Assembly (NCBI RefSeq): GCF_000018685.1
Contig: NC_010001.1
Location: forward strand, 1,690,001 to 1,754,000
DNA: 64,000 nt
Reading direction: 5' to 3'
Origin: Lachnoclostridium phytofermentans ISDg
Lineage (GTDB): Bacteria; Bacillota; Clostridia; Lachnospirales; Lachnospiraceae
Position numbers and translations under genes: made by a program. The notes under the pieces are model-generated. The model was not told where the DNA came from. It saw nothing but the letters and a program-made list of their open reading frames with translations, and searched no databases. Position 1 is the stretch's first letter; each line of letters begins with the position of its first letter. This document shows positions 27,296-36,168 of the stretch, piece by piece.

Positions 27296-28351
27296 ATGAA
27301 AGTTAGCTTAATTAGTTTTACATTAAATGGAGCGAAGCTCGGTCACAATCTTTTGATGCTTCTAAAAGTACAGGAATATGAAGCAAGAGCATTTACCATC
27401 GGAGCCTATGCACAAGAAACAGGATTGGAATCCATTAATGAGCCTTTGAAGGAATGGACGAAAAGGCAGTTTGATGAAGCGGAGGGGATTATTTTCATCG
27501 GTGCAACAGGGATTGCAGTAAGAGCGATTGCTCCGTTTGTCAAAGATAAAACGAAGGATCCGGCAGTTCTCGTAATAGATGAAAAAGGAGAGTTTGTGAT
27601 TCCACTTCTCTCGGGTCATATTGGGGGAGCTAATGAATTGGCATATGAGATCGCTAGTCTCATTAGAGCTATTCCAGTTATTACAACTGCAACTGATATC
27701 AATCAGAAATTTGCAGTTGATTTATTTACTAAGAAAAATAATTTATATATATCCAGAATGGATTACGCAAAAGAAATATCAGCAGCAGTTTTAAATAATA
27801 GGAAGATTGGATTTGAGAGCGACTTTCCGGTGATTGGTACACTTCCCAATGACCTTACAGATAATAATGATCTGACAAATAATGAGGATTGTGAATATGG
27901 GATATGCATTTCTCTGAATGAAAAGAAAGAACCATATGAGAGAACCTTAAACCTTATTCCCAAAATAATAACCCTGGGGATTGGGTGCAGAAAAGGGAAA
28001 GCATCGGATGAGATTGAAAAGGTCGTTTCTGAGGTATTGAAGATGAATCATGTATCCATTCATTCGGTCGCGAATGTTTCATCCATAGATTTAAAGAAAG
28101 AAGAAGCAGGACTATTGGAATTTTGTGATAAATTTGATTTAAAATTGATTACTTATCCGGCAGAAGTGTTAGAAAAAGTGCAAGGAAACTATAATGAATC
28201 AGACTTTGTAAAGTCTGTAACCGGAATCGGAAATGTGTGTGAAAGAGCTGCTATTCTTGGGAGCTGTAGTGGAACTCTGTTACAGAAAAAATTTGCAGAA
28301 AATGGTGTTACCGTTAGCATAGCGAGAAAAGACTGGAGTGTGAGATTTTGA
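27296..28351 (+). CDS. cbiG: Cobalt-precorrin-5A hydrolase
   Basis: 351 aa; opens the delta-lactone of cobalt-precorrin-5A and releases acetaldehyde. IIFIGATGIAVRAIAPFVKDKTKDPAV, FVIPLLSGHIGGANELAYEIA and the C-terminal domain ITLGIGCRKGKASDEIE are the CbiG signature. A short low-complexity insertion (NDLTDNNDLTNNEDC) lies in the linker between domains. cbiH starts within its stop codon. Confidence 0.94.
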   Translation: MKVSLISFTLNGAKLGHNLLMLLKVQEYEARAFTIGAYAQETGLESINEPLKEWTKRQFDEAEGIIFIGATGIAVRAIAPFVKDKTKDPAVLVIDEKGEFVIPLLSGHIGGANELAYEIASLIRAIPVITTATDINQKFAVDLFTKKNNLYISRMDYAKEISAAVLNNRKIGFESDFPVIGTLPNDLTDNNDLTNNEDCEYGICISLNEKKEPYERTLNLIPKIITLGIGCRKGKASDEIEKVVSEVLKMNHVSIHSVANVSSIDLKKEEAGLLEFCDKFDLKLITYPAEVLEKVQGNYNESDFVKSVTGIGNVCERAAILGSCSGTLLQKKFAENGVTVSIARKDWSVRF

Positions 28352-29076
28352 ATAAAATATATGTAATTGGTATAGGACCTGGCGAATATGAACAGATGAC
28401 GATGAAAGCGATGAAAGCATTAGAAAACAGTGATGTAATCGTTGGATATACCGTGTATGTTGATTTGGTAATGACTTATTTTCCGAAAAAAGAGTTCTTG
28501 ACTACTCCTATGAAGAAGGAAGTGGATCGATGTATTCTGGCTTTTGAGGAAGCAAAAAAGGAAAAGATAGTTTCCATGATTTGCAGTGGTGACGCTGGGG
28601 TGTATGGAATGTCAGGCCTTATTCTTGAACTAGCAGAACAGTATCCGGAAACAAGTATAGAAATCATACCAGGAGTTACGGCAGCATTAGCCGGTGGAGC
28701 AATACTTGGAGCACCACTCATGCATGATTTTGCTGTAATAAGTCTTAGTGATTTGCTTACTCCATGGGAAAAGATTGAAAGCAGGTTGGAATGTGCAGCG
28801 AAAGCAGATTTTGTAATCTGTTTATATAATCCATCCAGTAAGAAGCGTTTTGATTATTTGCAGAGAGCATGTGATATTGTTCTGAAATGTGCAAATCCAG
28901 GCACCCCTTGCGGCATTGCAGGTAATATTGGAAGGGACGGAGAAGCTATGAGTGTTATGCCTTTAAAGGAGTTACGTGAAGCTACAGTTGATATGTTCAC
29001 AACTGTTTTTATTGGTAATTCACAAACAAAAATCATCAATGGGCGAATGGTAACACCAAGAGGCTATGAATTTTAA
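28348..29076 (+). CDS. cbiH: Cobalt-factor III / precorrin-3B C17-methyltransferase
   Basis: 242 aa. VIGIGPGEYEQMTMKAMKALENSDVIVGYTVYVDLV, MICSGDAGVYGMSGLILEL and IPGVTAALAGGAILGAPLMHDFAVISLSDLLTPWE are diagnostic of CbiH/CobJ, the ring-contracting methyltransferase. TTG start overlapping the cbiG TGA (TTGA). No C-terminal iron-sulfur extension as in CbiH60-type proteins, so this is the short form. Confidence 0.93.
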   Translation: MNKIYVIGIGPGEYEQMTMKAMKALENSDVIVGYTVYVDLVMTYFPKKEFLTTPMKKEVDRCILAFEEAKKEKIVSMICSGDAGVYGMSGLILELAEQYPETSIEIIPGVTAALAGGAILGAPLMHDFAVISLSDLLTPWEKIESRLECAAKADFVICLYNPSSKKRFDYLQRACDIVLKCANPGTPCGIAGNIGRDGEAMSVMPLKELREATVDMFTTVFIGNSQTKIINGRMVTPRGYEF

Positions 29077-29118
29077 TGGTTTAAGAAGTTACATGTGATG
29101 GAAGGAGGTAGGCAGGGT

Positions 29119-31086
29119 ATGAGTAAGGTTCTGATTTTTGCAGGTACGGTAGAAGGTAGAAGAATTGCAGAATATTTAATCAGATCTGGTATAGCTATCC
29201 ATGTATGTGTTGCAACGGAATACGGTGAGAAGCTCCTTCAAAAAGGGGACGGGATTACCATAACATCGAAGCGTTTGGATACCGCTGAAATGAAAGCAGT
29301 AATGATAGAGCAAAAGATATCTCTTGTAATCGATGCAACCCATCCTTACGCGGTTTTAGTATCACAAAATATTAAACAGGCATGCATGGAGACAGAGATA
29401 GAATATATGAGAATGCTAAGAGATAGCATACAGAAACAGGCTGAGCATTGTATTTATATGGATTCCATTGAAGAAGCTGCCCAGTATCTTAAAAATACGG
29501 AAGGAAATGTTCTGCTTACAACCGGAAGTAAAGAACTGGCAAAGTTTACAGAAATCACAGATTATAAAAGCCGCCTCTTTGCTAGAGTTTTGTCGACTCC
29601 GAGTGTCGTTGCCGAGTGCTCAAGGCTTGGATTTGAAGGTAGAAATCTGATTTGTATGCAGGGACCTTTTTGCGAAGAATTAAACTATGCGATGCTAAAA
29701 CAAATTGATGCAAAATATCTAGTAACAAAGGAATCAGGAAGTGCGGGAGGATTTTTGGAAAAGCTTAATGCAGCCAGTATGGCTGGAGTTCAATCCATCG
29801 TAATAGGACGACCAAGCAAAGAAGAAGGGATTACATTTGAGGAATGCTTGAGTGTATTACGCGGACGCTTTCAAATTGAGAGTAAGAAAAAGATTACACT
29901 ACTTGGTATAGGTATGGGTTCCCTAGAAAATATGACGATAGAAGGCAGAAATGCATGTGAAAATGCAGATGTTTTAATTGGAGCCAAAAGGATGTTAGAG
30001 TCTTTGGAGCAATTTCATAAACCGGTATTTGTTTCGTATCGAGCTGAAGAAATCTGTGAATTTGTGAATAACCATGAGGAATACCAGAGTTTTGTTGTGG
30101 CACTATCTGGAGATACCGGATTTTATAGTGGAGCCACAAAATTGATTCAAGCATTAGATGATTATGAGCTAGAGGTCTTACCAGGTATTTCTTCTGTGGT
30201 TTATCTGTGTTCCAAATTAAAAATGACATGGCAGGATGTAAAGTTCATCAGTAATCATGGAAGATATGAGAATGTAATTGCAGCAGTGAAAAACCATGAA
30301 AAGGTATTTTCTCTGTTAGGAGGACAGGACTGTGTCAGAAGTCTTTGTCAAAAACTCATAGACTATGGATTAAATGAGGTAATTGTATATCTCGGAGAAC
30401 AATTATCCTATGAGAATGAAAAGATTACGGTAGGTAGTCCATCTCAACTGCTAAACCATACATTCGTAGAACCATGCGTTGTTCTAATAGAAAACAAGGA
30501 AGCAAGACTATCAGTCACAACCCATGGATTTTCAGATGAGAGTTTTATCCGTGGTAAAGTACCAATGACGAAGGAGGAAATACGAAGTATTTCTATTTCA
30601 AAGCTTCGGTTAACCAAGAACGCAGTTGTTTACGATATAGGTGCGGGCACAGGTTCTGTTTCGGTTGAAATGGCGTTACAAGCCATAGAGGGTACTGTTT
30701 ATGCTGTTGAAAAGAAGTCAGAAGCAATTGGCTTGATTGAAGAAAATAAAAAGAAGTTTGGTGCAGATAATTTGGTTGTGATAGAAGGCATTGCGCCAGA
30801 AGCAATGGAACAATTACCTGTACCTACCCATGCATTCATTGGAGGAAGCTCTGGTAACTTACGAGACATCATGAAGCAGCTACTTAAAAAAAATCCTAAT
30901 GTTCGGATTGTAATAAATGCAATTACGTTGGAGACAATTTCAGAGGCATTGGAGTGTATAAAGAGTCTTGAAGTTGCGGAGACGGAAGTAGTGCAGGTTT
31001 CTGTTTCAAAATCACAGCAGATTGGCGAGTATCACATGATGATGGGACAAAATCCTGTTTTTATTATCTCATGTACTGGTAAATAG
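29119..31086 (+). CDS. cbiJET: Trifunctional CbiJ-CbiE-CbiT fusion
   Basis: 655 aa from ATG 29119 (GGAAGGAGGT 10 nt upstream; an in-frame GTG at 29095 is less likely). Residues about 1-250 are cobalt-precorrin-6A reductase CbiJ/CobK (LIFAGTVEGRRIAEYLI, VIDATHPYAVLVSQNI, TKESGSAGGF). About 255-460 are C5-methyltransferase CbiE (LLGIGMGSLENMTIEG, ALSGDTGFYSGA, LPGISSVVYLCSKL). About 468-650 are decarboxylating C15-methyltransferase CbiT (FIRGKVPMTKEEIRSISISK, VYDIGAGTGSVSVEMAL). E-T fusions (CobL) are common; the added reductase gives three successive steps in one chain. Confidence 0.92.
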   Translation: MSKVLIFAGTVEGRRIAEYLIRSGIAIHVCVATEYGEKLLQKGDGITITSKRLDTAEMKAVMIEQKISLVIDATHPYAVLVSQNIKQACMETEIEYMRMLRDSIQKQAEHCIYMDSIEEAAQYLKNTEGNVLLTTGSKELAKFTEITDYKSRLFARVLSTPSVVAECSRLGFEGRNLICMQGPFCEELNYAMLKQIDAKYLVTKESGSAGGFLEKLNAASMAGVQSIVIGRPSKEEGITFEECLSVLRGRFQIESKKKITLLGIGMGSLENMTIEGRNACENADVLIGAKRMLESLEQFHKPVFVSYRAEEICEFVNNHEEYQSFVVALSGDTGFYSGATKLIQALDDYELEVLPGISSVVYLCSKLKMTWQDVKFISNHGRYENVIAAVKNHEKVFSLLGGQDCVRSLCQKLIDYGLNEVIVYLGEQLSYENEKITVGSPSQLLNHTFVEPCVVLIENKEARLSVTTHGFSDESFIRGKVPMTKEEIRSISISKLRLTKNAVVYDIGAGTGSVSVEMALQAIEGTVYAVEKKSEAIGLIEENKKKFGADNLVVIEGIAPEAMEQLPVPTHAFIGGSSGNLRDIMKQLLKKNPNVRIVINAITLETISEALECIKSLEVAETEVVQVSVSKSQQIGEYHMMMGQNPVFIISCTGK

Positions 31087-31100
31087 TAATGGAGGAAAAT

Positions 31101-32459
31101 ATGGAACTGCCTAGAATTATGATTGGAGCTCCAGCTAGCGGAAGCGGTAAAACATTGGTTACCTGTGGGATTTTGCAGGCTTTTGTGAATCGAGGGTTAA
31201 AGGTTGCTTCTTTTAAATGTGGCCCAGATTACATTGATCCATTGTTTCACTCAAAGGTCATAGGAACAAAGTCAAAAAACCTAGATACCTTTTTTAGCAA
31301 GGAAGATACAATTAAATATTTATTTGGTAAAACGGCGAAGGAAGTTGATATATCCGTAATGGAAGGTGTTATGGGGTATTACGATGGAGTAGGCGGGATA
31401 TCGACGCAGGGCTCATCCTACGAGCTTGCTGGGATTACCAATACCCCATCAATTCTTGTGATAAATTGCAAAGGGATGAGCCTTTCACTTATTCCGTTGA
31501 TACAAGGATTCTTACAATACCGAAGTGACAGTAATGTAATCGGTATTATATTAAATCAAATGTCGCAAAGCTTGTATATGCCAATCAAAGAACAAATTGA
31601 GAAAGAGCTTGGAATAAAAGTTCTTGGATATGTGCCGTTTGCAAAAGAGCTGGTAATTGAAAGTAGACATTTAGGCCTGGTCATGCCAGAAGAACTGGAA
31701 GATTTTCATTCCAAATTAAATAAACTTGCGGGTATCATTGAGAAGACCGTTAATTTAGATGAAATATTGAAGATTGCTAAAAAGGCAGGGGATCTTAGTT
31801 ATTCCATACCTGAAATACCAAAAGTGGATAGAGAAGTGAATATAGCAATTGCTAAGGATGAGGCATTCTGCTTTTATTATCAGGATAATCTGGATCTCTT
31901 ACAGGAGATGGGAGCCAAGCTGGTTGAATTCTCTCCGATACATGATAAAGAACTACCAAAACATATTGATGGCATTCTGTTGGGTGGCGGATATCCAGAA
32001 TTGGTAGCAGAAAAGCTCAGTGCAAATAAAAGTATGAGGGAGAGCATTAAGGCTGCATTAAACAATGGGCTGCCTTGTCTTGCTGAATGCGGAGGCTTTA
32101 TGTATCTCCACCAACAAATGGAGGACATATCAGGAAAAAGTTATCCTATGGTTGGGAGCATTGTTGGAGGAGTTTTTAAAACAGACAAATTAAAAAGGTT
32201 TGGTTATATAACCTTAACTGCAAACCAGGAACAAATGGTTGCTGATTGTGGTGACAGCATAGTGGCACATGAGTTTCACTATTTTGATAGTAATGCATGT
32301 GGAGAAAGCTTTACGGCCAGTAAGCCATTACGAAAGACACAGTGGAGCTGTATTCATGGAAATGAGAATATGGCGGTCGGATTTCCTCATCTCTATTACT
32401 ATTCCAATATGAGAGTACCGTTTCGCTTCCTTAGCACATGTTTAAATAGAAAAAAGTGA
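31101..32459 (+). CDS. cbiA: Cobyrinate a,c-diamide synthase
   Basis: 452 aa from ATG 31101, placed after GGAGG; ATG 31089 is in frame upstream. Glutamine- and ATP-dependent amidation of the a and c side chains. N-terminal dethiobiotin-synthetase-like domain with GAPASGSGKTLVTCGI, KCGPDYIDPLFH and MEGVMGYYDG; C-terminal class I-like glutaminase domain with LLGGGYPELVAEKL, CLAECGGFMYL (nucleophile Cys) and HEFHYFDS. CobB-type hydrogenobyrinate activity is less likely in this anaerobic operon. Confidence 0.94.
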   Translation: MELPRIMIGAPASGSGKTLVTCGILQAFVNRGLKVASFKCGPDYIDPLFHSKVIGTKSKNLDTFFSKEDTIKYLFGKTAKEVDISVMEGVMGYYDGVGGISTQGSSYELAGITNTPSILVINCKGMSLSLIPLIQGFLQYRSDSNVIGIILNQMSQSLYMPIKEQIEKELGIKVLGYVPFAKELVIESRHLGLVMPEELEDFHSKLNKLAGIIEKTVNLDEILKIAKKAGDLSYSIPEIPKVDREVNIAIAKDEAFCFYYQDNLDLLQEMGAKLVEFSPIHDKELPKHIDGILLGGGYPELVAEKLSANKSMRESIKAALNNGLPCLAECGGFMYLHQQMEDISGKSYPMVGSIVGGVFKTDKLKRFGYITLTANQEQMVADCGDSIVAHEFHYFDSNACGESFTASKPLRKTQWSCIHGNENMAVGFPHLYYYSNMRVPFRFLSTCLNRKK

Positions 32460-32495
32460 AATTAGAATAAAATATGAAATGACAGAGAGGGGAAT

Positions 32496-33020
32496 ATGAG
32501 AGGCTTAATTCATATTTATGCAGGAGATGGAAAAGGTAAGACCACTGCATCCATTGGACTGAGTGTTCGATGTGCAGGTAGTGGAGGGGATGTAGTGTTT
32601 GCACAGTTCATAAAAAATAACCAATCAAGTGAGCTGAACATCCTTAAACAGTTACCTAATATTCAAGTTATAACCTGTGATAAAACATTTGGATTTATTT
32701 CAAAGTTAACAGAAAGTGAAAGACTTGAAGCGAAAAAAGTATATAGCGATCATTTTTGCAATGTGATAAAACAGGTAAAGTCAAAGGATTGCAAAATGCT
32801 TGTACTAGATGAGATTATTGGAGCATATAATTACAATGTAATTGATCGGCAAGAGTTAATTGACTTTTTGAAAAGCAAACCAGAATCCTTAGAAGTGATT
32901 TTGACGGGAAGGAATCCGGCTAAAGAATTGCTTGATATGGCAGACTATGTATCTGAGATAAAGAAAATAAAGCATCCATTTGACCAGGGGATTTGTGCAA
33001 GAATTGGAATTGAAAAGTAG
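32496..33020 (+). CDS. btuR: Cob(I)yrinic acid a,c-diamide adenosyltransferase
   Basis: 174 aa of the CobA/BtuR/CobO family. LIHIYAGDGKGKTTASIGL contains the reversed-orientation P-loop; FAQFIKNN, VLDEIIGAYNYN and LEVILTGRNPAKELLDMADYVSEI follow, ending in KHPFDQGICARIGIE. It transfers the 5'-deoxyadenosyl group to the reduced corrinoid. Placed between cbiA and cbiC, so adenosylation is part of the operon's output. Confidence 0.94.
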   Translation: MRGLIHIYAGDGKGKTTASIGLSVRCAGSGGDVVFAQFIKNNQSSELNILKQLPNIQVITCDKTFGFISKLTESERLEAKKVYSDHFCNVIKQVKSKDCKMLVLDEIIGAYNYNVIDRQELIDFLKSKPESLEVILTGRNPAKELLDMADYVSEIKKIKHPFDQGICARIGIEK

Positions 33021-33032
33021 GAGTTAATCAGA

Positions 33033-33677
33033 ATGAAAATAGATTTAGAAAATGTTTTACCAGCTGATATTGAAAGGAGAAGTTTCGAAATAATCGAGCA
33101 GGAGTTAGGTGGGAGAATCCTTGATAAAGAAAAAGCTCCGATAATCAAACGCGTAATACATACATCTGCTGATTTTGAATATGCTGATTCATTGATGTTT
33201 TCTGAAAACGTAGTGGAATATGCCTTAGCTGCGATAAGACGAGGAGCCTGTATTGTCACCGATACTGAAATGGGAAAGGCGGGGATTAATAAAAAGGTTC
33301 TAGCGAAATATGGAGGTGAGGTACTTTGTTTTATGGCAGATGAGGAAGTTGCTAGGATTGCTAAGATAAACGGAAGTACAAGAGCAACCGCAAGTATAGA
33401 TAAAGCAGCCCTACTCGATAAAGAAATCATATTTGCCATAGGGAATGCCCCTACTGCGCTTGTGCGTCTTTATGAACTGATAACTGAAAACAAAATAAAA
33501 CCAGCTTTGGTAATAGGAGTCCCTGTTGGGTTTGTTAATGTGGTACAGTCAAAAGAGTTGGTCATCAATTCTTCAGCTCCATACATTGTCGCGCGAGGAA
33601 GAAAAGGCGGAAGTAATGTGGCAGCAGCAATATGTAATGCTTTGCTCTATATGGTTGATGAAACTAGAGGAGCATAA
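33033..33677 (+). CDS. cbiC: Cobalt-precorrin-8 methylmutase
   Basis: 214 aa; moves the methyl group from C11 to C12 to form cobyrinic acid. DIERRSFEIIEQELG, RVIHTSADFEYADSLMFS (catalytic His), IVTDTEMGKAGINK and GNAPTALVRLYEL are the CbiC/CobH motifs. Last gene of the operon; an array of 25-bp repeats begins two bases before its stop codon ends, and no hairpin terminator was seen in the first 100 bp. Confidence 0.95.
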   Translation: MKIDLENVLPADIERRSFEIIEQELGGRILDKEKAPIIKRVIHTSADFEYADSLMFSENVVEYALAAIRRGACIVTDTEMGKAGINKKVLAKYGGEVLCFMADEEVARIAKINGSTRATASIDKAALLDKEIIFAIGNAPTALVRLYELITENKIKPALVIGVPVGFVNVVQSKELVINSSAPYIVARGRKGGSNVAAAICNALLYMVDETRGA

Positions 33678-33799
33678 TGTATTTAGAAATATTTTAGAAT
33701 AATGTATTTAGAAATATTTTAGTATAATGTATTAAGAAATATTTTAGTATAATGTATTTAGAAATATTTTAACATAATGGATTTATAAATATTTTAGTG
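33675..33799. repeat. 25-bp tandem repeat, five copies, after cbiC
   Basis: Units start at 33675, 33700, 33725, 33750 and 33775, each close to TAATGTATTTAGAAATATTT plus TAG(T/A)A. The first TAA is the cbiC stop. The last copy is the most diverged. Each unit holds the self-complementary AAATATTT. No spacers of variable sequence, so not CRISPR. Confidence 0.92.
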
Positions 33800-33929
33800 T
33801 AATGAGTCTGTAATTATTACTTGTAAATATTAGCGTTATGCATTTGTAAGTATTTTTTAACTCAGCCATATTCCTAAGTTAGAGTAAAATTTATTTATAT
33901 AAAAAAACTGAATAGAATTGAATTATACA

Positions 33930-34100
33930 AATTTTGTGCGAGTTCTCTCGTACAGGAAGTTGGGTGCAATTCCCACACAGGAGCGCTACTGTGATAACGG
34001 AGCAGTTTTCGAAAAGAACCTGAATAGTATGTTCTTTGACCACTGGAAGTAATTCTGGGAAGGTGAAAAATTTGCGGTGATGTTTAAGTCAGAATACATT
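33930..34100 (+). ncRNA. Second cobalamin riboswitch, before cobalt uptake genes
   Basis: Aptamer elements: GTGCGAGTTCTCTCGTAC stem, AGGAAGTTGGGTGCAATTCCCACACAGG, the B12 box GCGCTACTGTGATAACGGAG, CACTGG, GGGAAGGTG and the closing AAGTCAGAATAC. It is a more canonical version than the one at 17694. A terminator hairpin at 34257 lies between it and cbiQ. Confidence 0.94.
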
Positions 34101-34256
34101 TGTATAATGAAATGTACTGTATATTGTTTCAATATACAAAAACTCTTCGATCTCAAGAGGTACACACCTGATAGCTGCAATTTTTTAGAGAAGATTGTAT
34201 TATTTCTTTTACCCTAAAATAATTACAGTATATTTGTGTGCTAAAATTACAGAACA

Positions 34257-34297
34257 AAGCTGTATTGAGTTCGTTTGAACTTAGTATGGCTTTTTTT
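34257..34297 (+). terminator. Terminator of the second cobalamin riboswitch
   Basis: AAGCTGTATTGAGTTC pairs over all 16 positions with GAACTTAGTATGGCTT when G-U pairs are allowed, followed by seven T. It ends 30 bp before cbiQ. Confidence 0.85.
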
Positions 34298-34326
34298 AAT
34301 TTTAGATGGAAGGCAAGGTTATTTAT

Positions 34327-35226
34327 ATGACAAAATTAATTGCTTTTTGCACCATATTTGTGGTGGCTGTCATTTTTTCTATATGGGAATTTCGAAAAAA
34401 ACATGTTCATAGCAACAGTGCACATAAGCATCATCATGGAATAAAACATAAGCATGGAGAAGGGTTTTCCATTGACTTATATGCTTATACATCTCATATC
34501 AGAGACTGGAGTTCTGATTTTAAAGTTACCTTTTCAGTCATAGTCATGATTTTAAGTATTGTACTGAACAATCCTTATGTATCCGTTGTAATTATTTTTG
34601 CAATGGCTTATATCACTGTGGTAAAAGGTGGTTTGTCGATAACAGAATATTTATCATTTTTGGCGATTCCATTATCTTTTATTTTGCTTGGTACATTTAC
34701 GATTGCCATTGATTTTTCAAAAGAACCAATAGGTCAATATAATTTGTATCTTGGCTTTTGTTATGTATTTACTTCTTTAGTACAACTAAAGAAAATGTTG
34801 TTTTTAATACTTAAAGTTTTTGCAGCTGTAAGCGCTCTACAGATGATGACATTATCTACTCCATCAAGTGAAATCATCGCTGTTTTAAGAAAAGTTCATA
34901 TGCCAAAACTCATTCTTGAATTAATGAACCTAATTTACCGTTTTATTTTTATTCTAGTTGATGTTTATAGGCAGATGAAAAACTCAGCAGAAGCACGTCA
35001 GGGTTATTGTGATTTTAGGACCTCTTGTATTACTTTTGGGAGTATTGCAAGTAATATGCTTGTCGTTTCACTGAAAAAGGCAAATGCTTATTACAATGCT
35101 ATGGAAGCCAGATGTTACGATGGGGAATTACATTTTTTGGAAGAAAAAAAAGCGATAAAGTGGAATCAACTAATTGCAGCAACTGCATTTATTATGTTTC
35201 TGTTTTTGCTCTGGGGAATCATGTGA
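34327..35226 (+). CDS. cbiQ: Cobalt ECF transporter T component CbiQ with His-rich N-terminus
   Basis: 299 aa from ATG 34327; an ATG at 34306 lacks a ribosome site. One extra N-terminal membrane segment is followed by a histidine-rich cytosolic or extracytoplasmic stretch (HVHSNSAHKHHHGIKHKH, about residues 23-40), then the normal CbiQ body with about five segments and the coupling region LRKVHMPKLILELMNLIYRFIF, AEARQGY and AMEARCYDGE. The His stretch could bind Co or Ni near the pore. It comes first in the operon, before O, M and N. Confidence 0.9.
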   Translation: MTKLIAFCTIFVVAVIFSIWEFRKKHVHSNSAHKHHHGIKHKHGEGFSIDLYAYTSHIRDWSSDFKVTFSVIVMILSIVLNNPYVSVVIIFAMAYITVVKGGLSITEYLSFLAIPLSFILLGTFTIAIDFSKEPIGQYNLYLGFCYVFTSLVQLKKMLFLILKVFAAVSALQMMTLSTPSSEIIAVLRKVHMPKLILELMNLIYRFIFILVDVYRQMKNSAEARQGYCDFRTSCITFGSIASNMLVVSLKKANAYYNAMEARCYDGELHFLEEKKAIKWNQLIAATAFIMFLFLLWGIM

Positions 35227-35246
35227 TGGAGAGGAAAGTGTGAATA

Positions 35247-36098
35247 ATGAAGAAACCAATATTACAGGTTGAAAATTTATATTATGCCTATGGAAGTGGA
35301 GAGACCGTATTAAACGGAGTGAATGTCGAGATTTACGAAGGCGAAAAAATAGCGGTGGTAGGCTCAAATGGTTCTGGAAAATCTACATTTTTTCTAAATG
35401 TGAATGGTGTACTGACCCCAGATCAGGGGGAAATAACTTACCGGGATACGATAATCAATAAGAAAAATTTAAGAGAACTTCGAAAAAACATTGGAATTGT
35501 ATTTCAGGATGCAGATAACCAGATTATTGCTTCTACCGTAAGGGCTGAAGTAGGATTTGGTCCAATGAACTTAAAACTTCCCAAAGAGGAGGTTAAAAAA
35601 CGGGTTGAAGAAGCATTGGAATACATGAACATTACGGAGTTTATTGACAGACCACCTCATTATTTAAGTGGAGGAGAAAAGAAGCGGGTATCGATTGCTG
35701 ATATCATAGCTATGAAATCAGATGTCATCATATTTGATGAACCAACGGCAGCGTTGGATCCTTTAAATGCAACGATGCTAGAAGATGTTCTAGAGAAACT
35801 GAATATGGAAGGTAAAACAATGTTGATTTCTGTCCATGATGTGGATTTTGCATACCGATGGGCGGAAAGGGTGCTTGTATTTCATCGAGGAAAAATTATT
35901 GCGGATGGAACACCGCTAGAAATATTCCAAAATGAAGAAATTTTAATTCAAACAAATTTAAAGCAACCAATTATGTTAGAAGTCTATGAAGCTCTTATAG
36001 AAAAACAGATATTAGAGGATTTAAAGATATATCCCAAAACACCCGCGGAATTTAGAAATATCCTGGGGAACAAGTATAGTTCATTAAGCATGAGGTAA
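35247..36098 (+). CDS. cbiO: Cobalt ECF transporter ATPase CbiO
   Basis: 283 aa. Walker A VVGSNGSGKSTFFLNVNG, Q-loop GIVFQDADNQIIASTVRAEVGFGPMNL (characteristic of ECF ATPases), signature LSGGEKKRVSIADIIAM, Walker B VIIFDEPTAALDPLN and the switch histidine in SVHDVDFAYRWAERV. Powers CbiMNQO cobalt uptake at the membrane. About 20 bp after cbiQ with AGAGGAAAG upstream. Confidence 0.94.
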   Translation: MKKPILQVENLYYAYGSGETVLNGVNVEIYEGEKIAVVGSNGSGKSTFFLNVNGVLTPDQGEITYRDTIINKKNLRELRKNIGIVFQDADNQIIASTVRAEVGFGPMNLKLPKEEVKKRVEEALEYMNITEFIDRPPHYLSGGEKKRVSIADIIAMKSDVIIFDEPTAALDPLNATMLEDVLEKLNMEGKTMLISVHDVDFAYRWAERVLVFHRGKIIADGTPLEIFQNEEILIQTNLKQPIMLEVYEALIEKQILEDLKIYPKTPAEFRNILGNKYSSLSMR

Positions 36099-36168
36099 AC
36101 GAAATGCTTTTGATAAATTAATGTAATAGTTTTTAGTGACGTCCCATTAAAAACAAAAAGGAGGAAAA

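Noticed and set aside
33675..33799. Possible CRISPR array
   Set aside because: Units are contiguous 25-bp copies with no unique spacers and no cas genes nearby.
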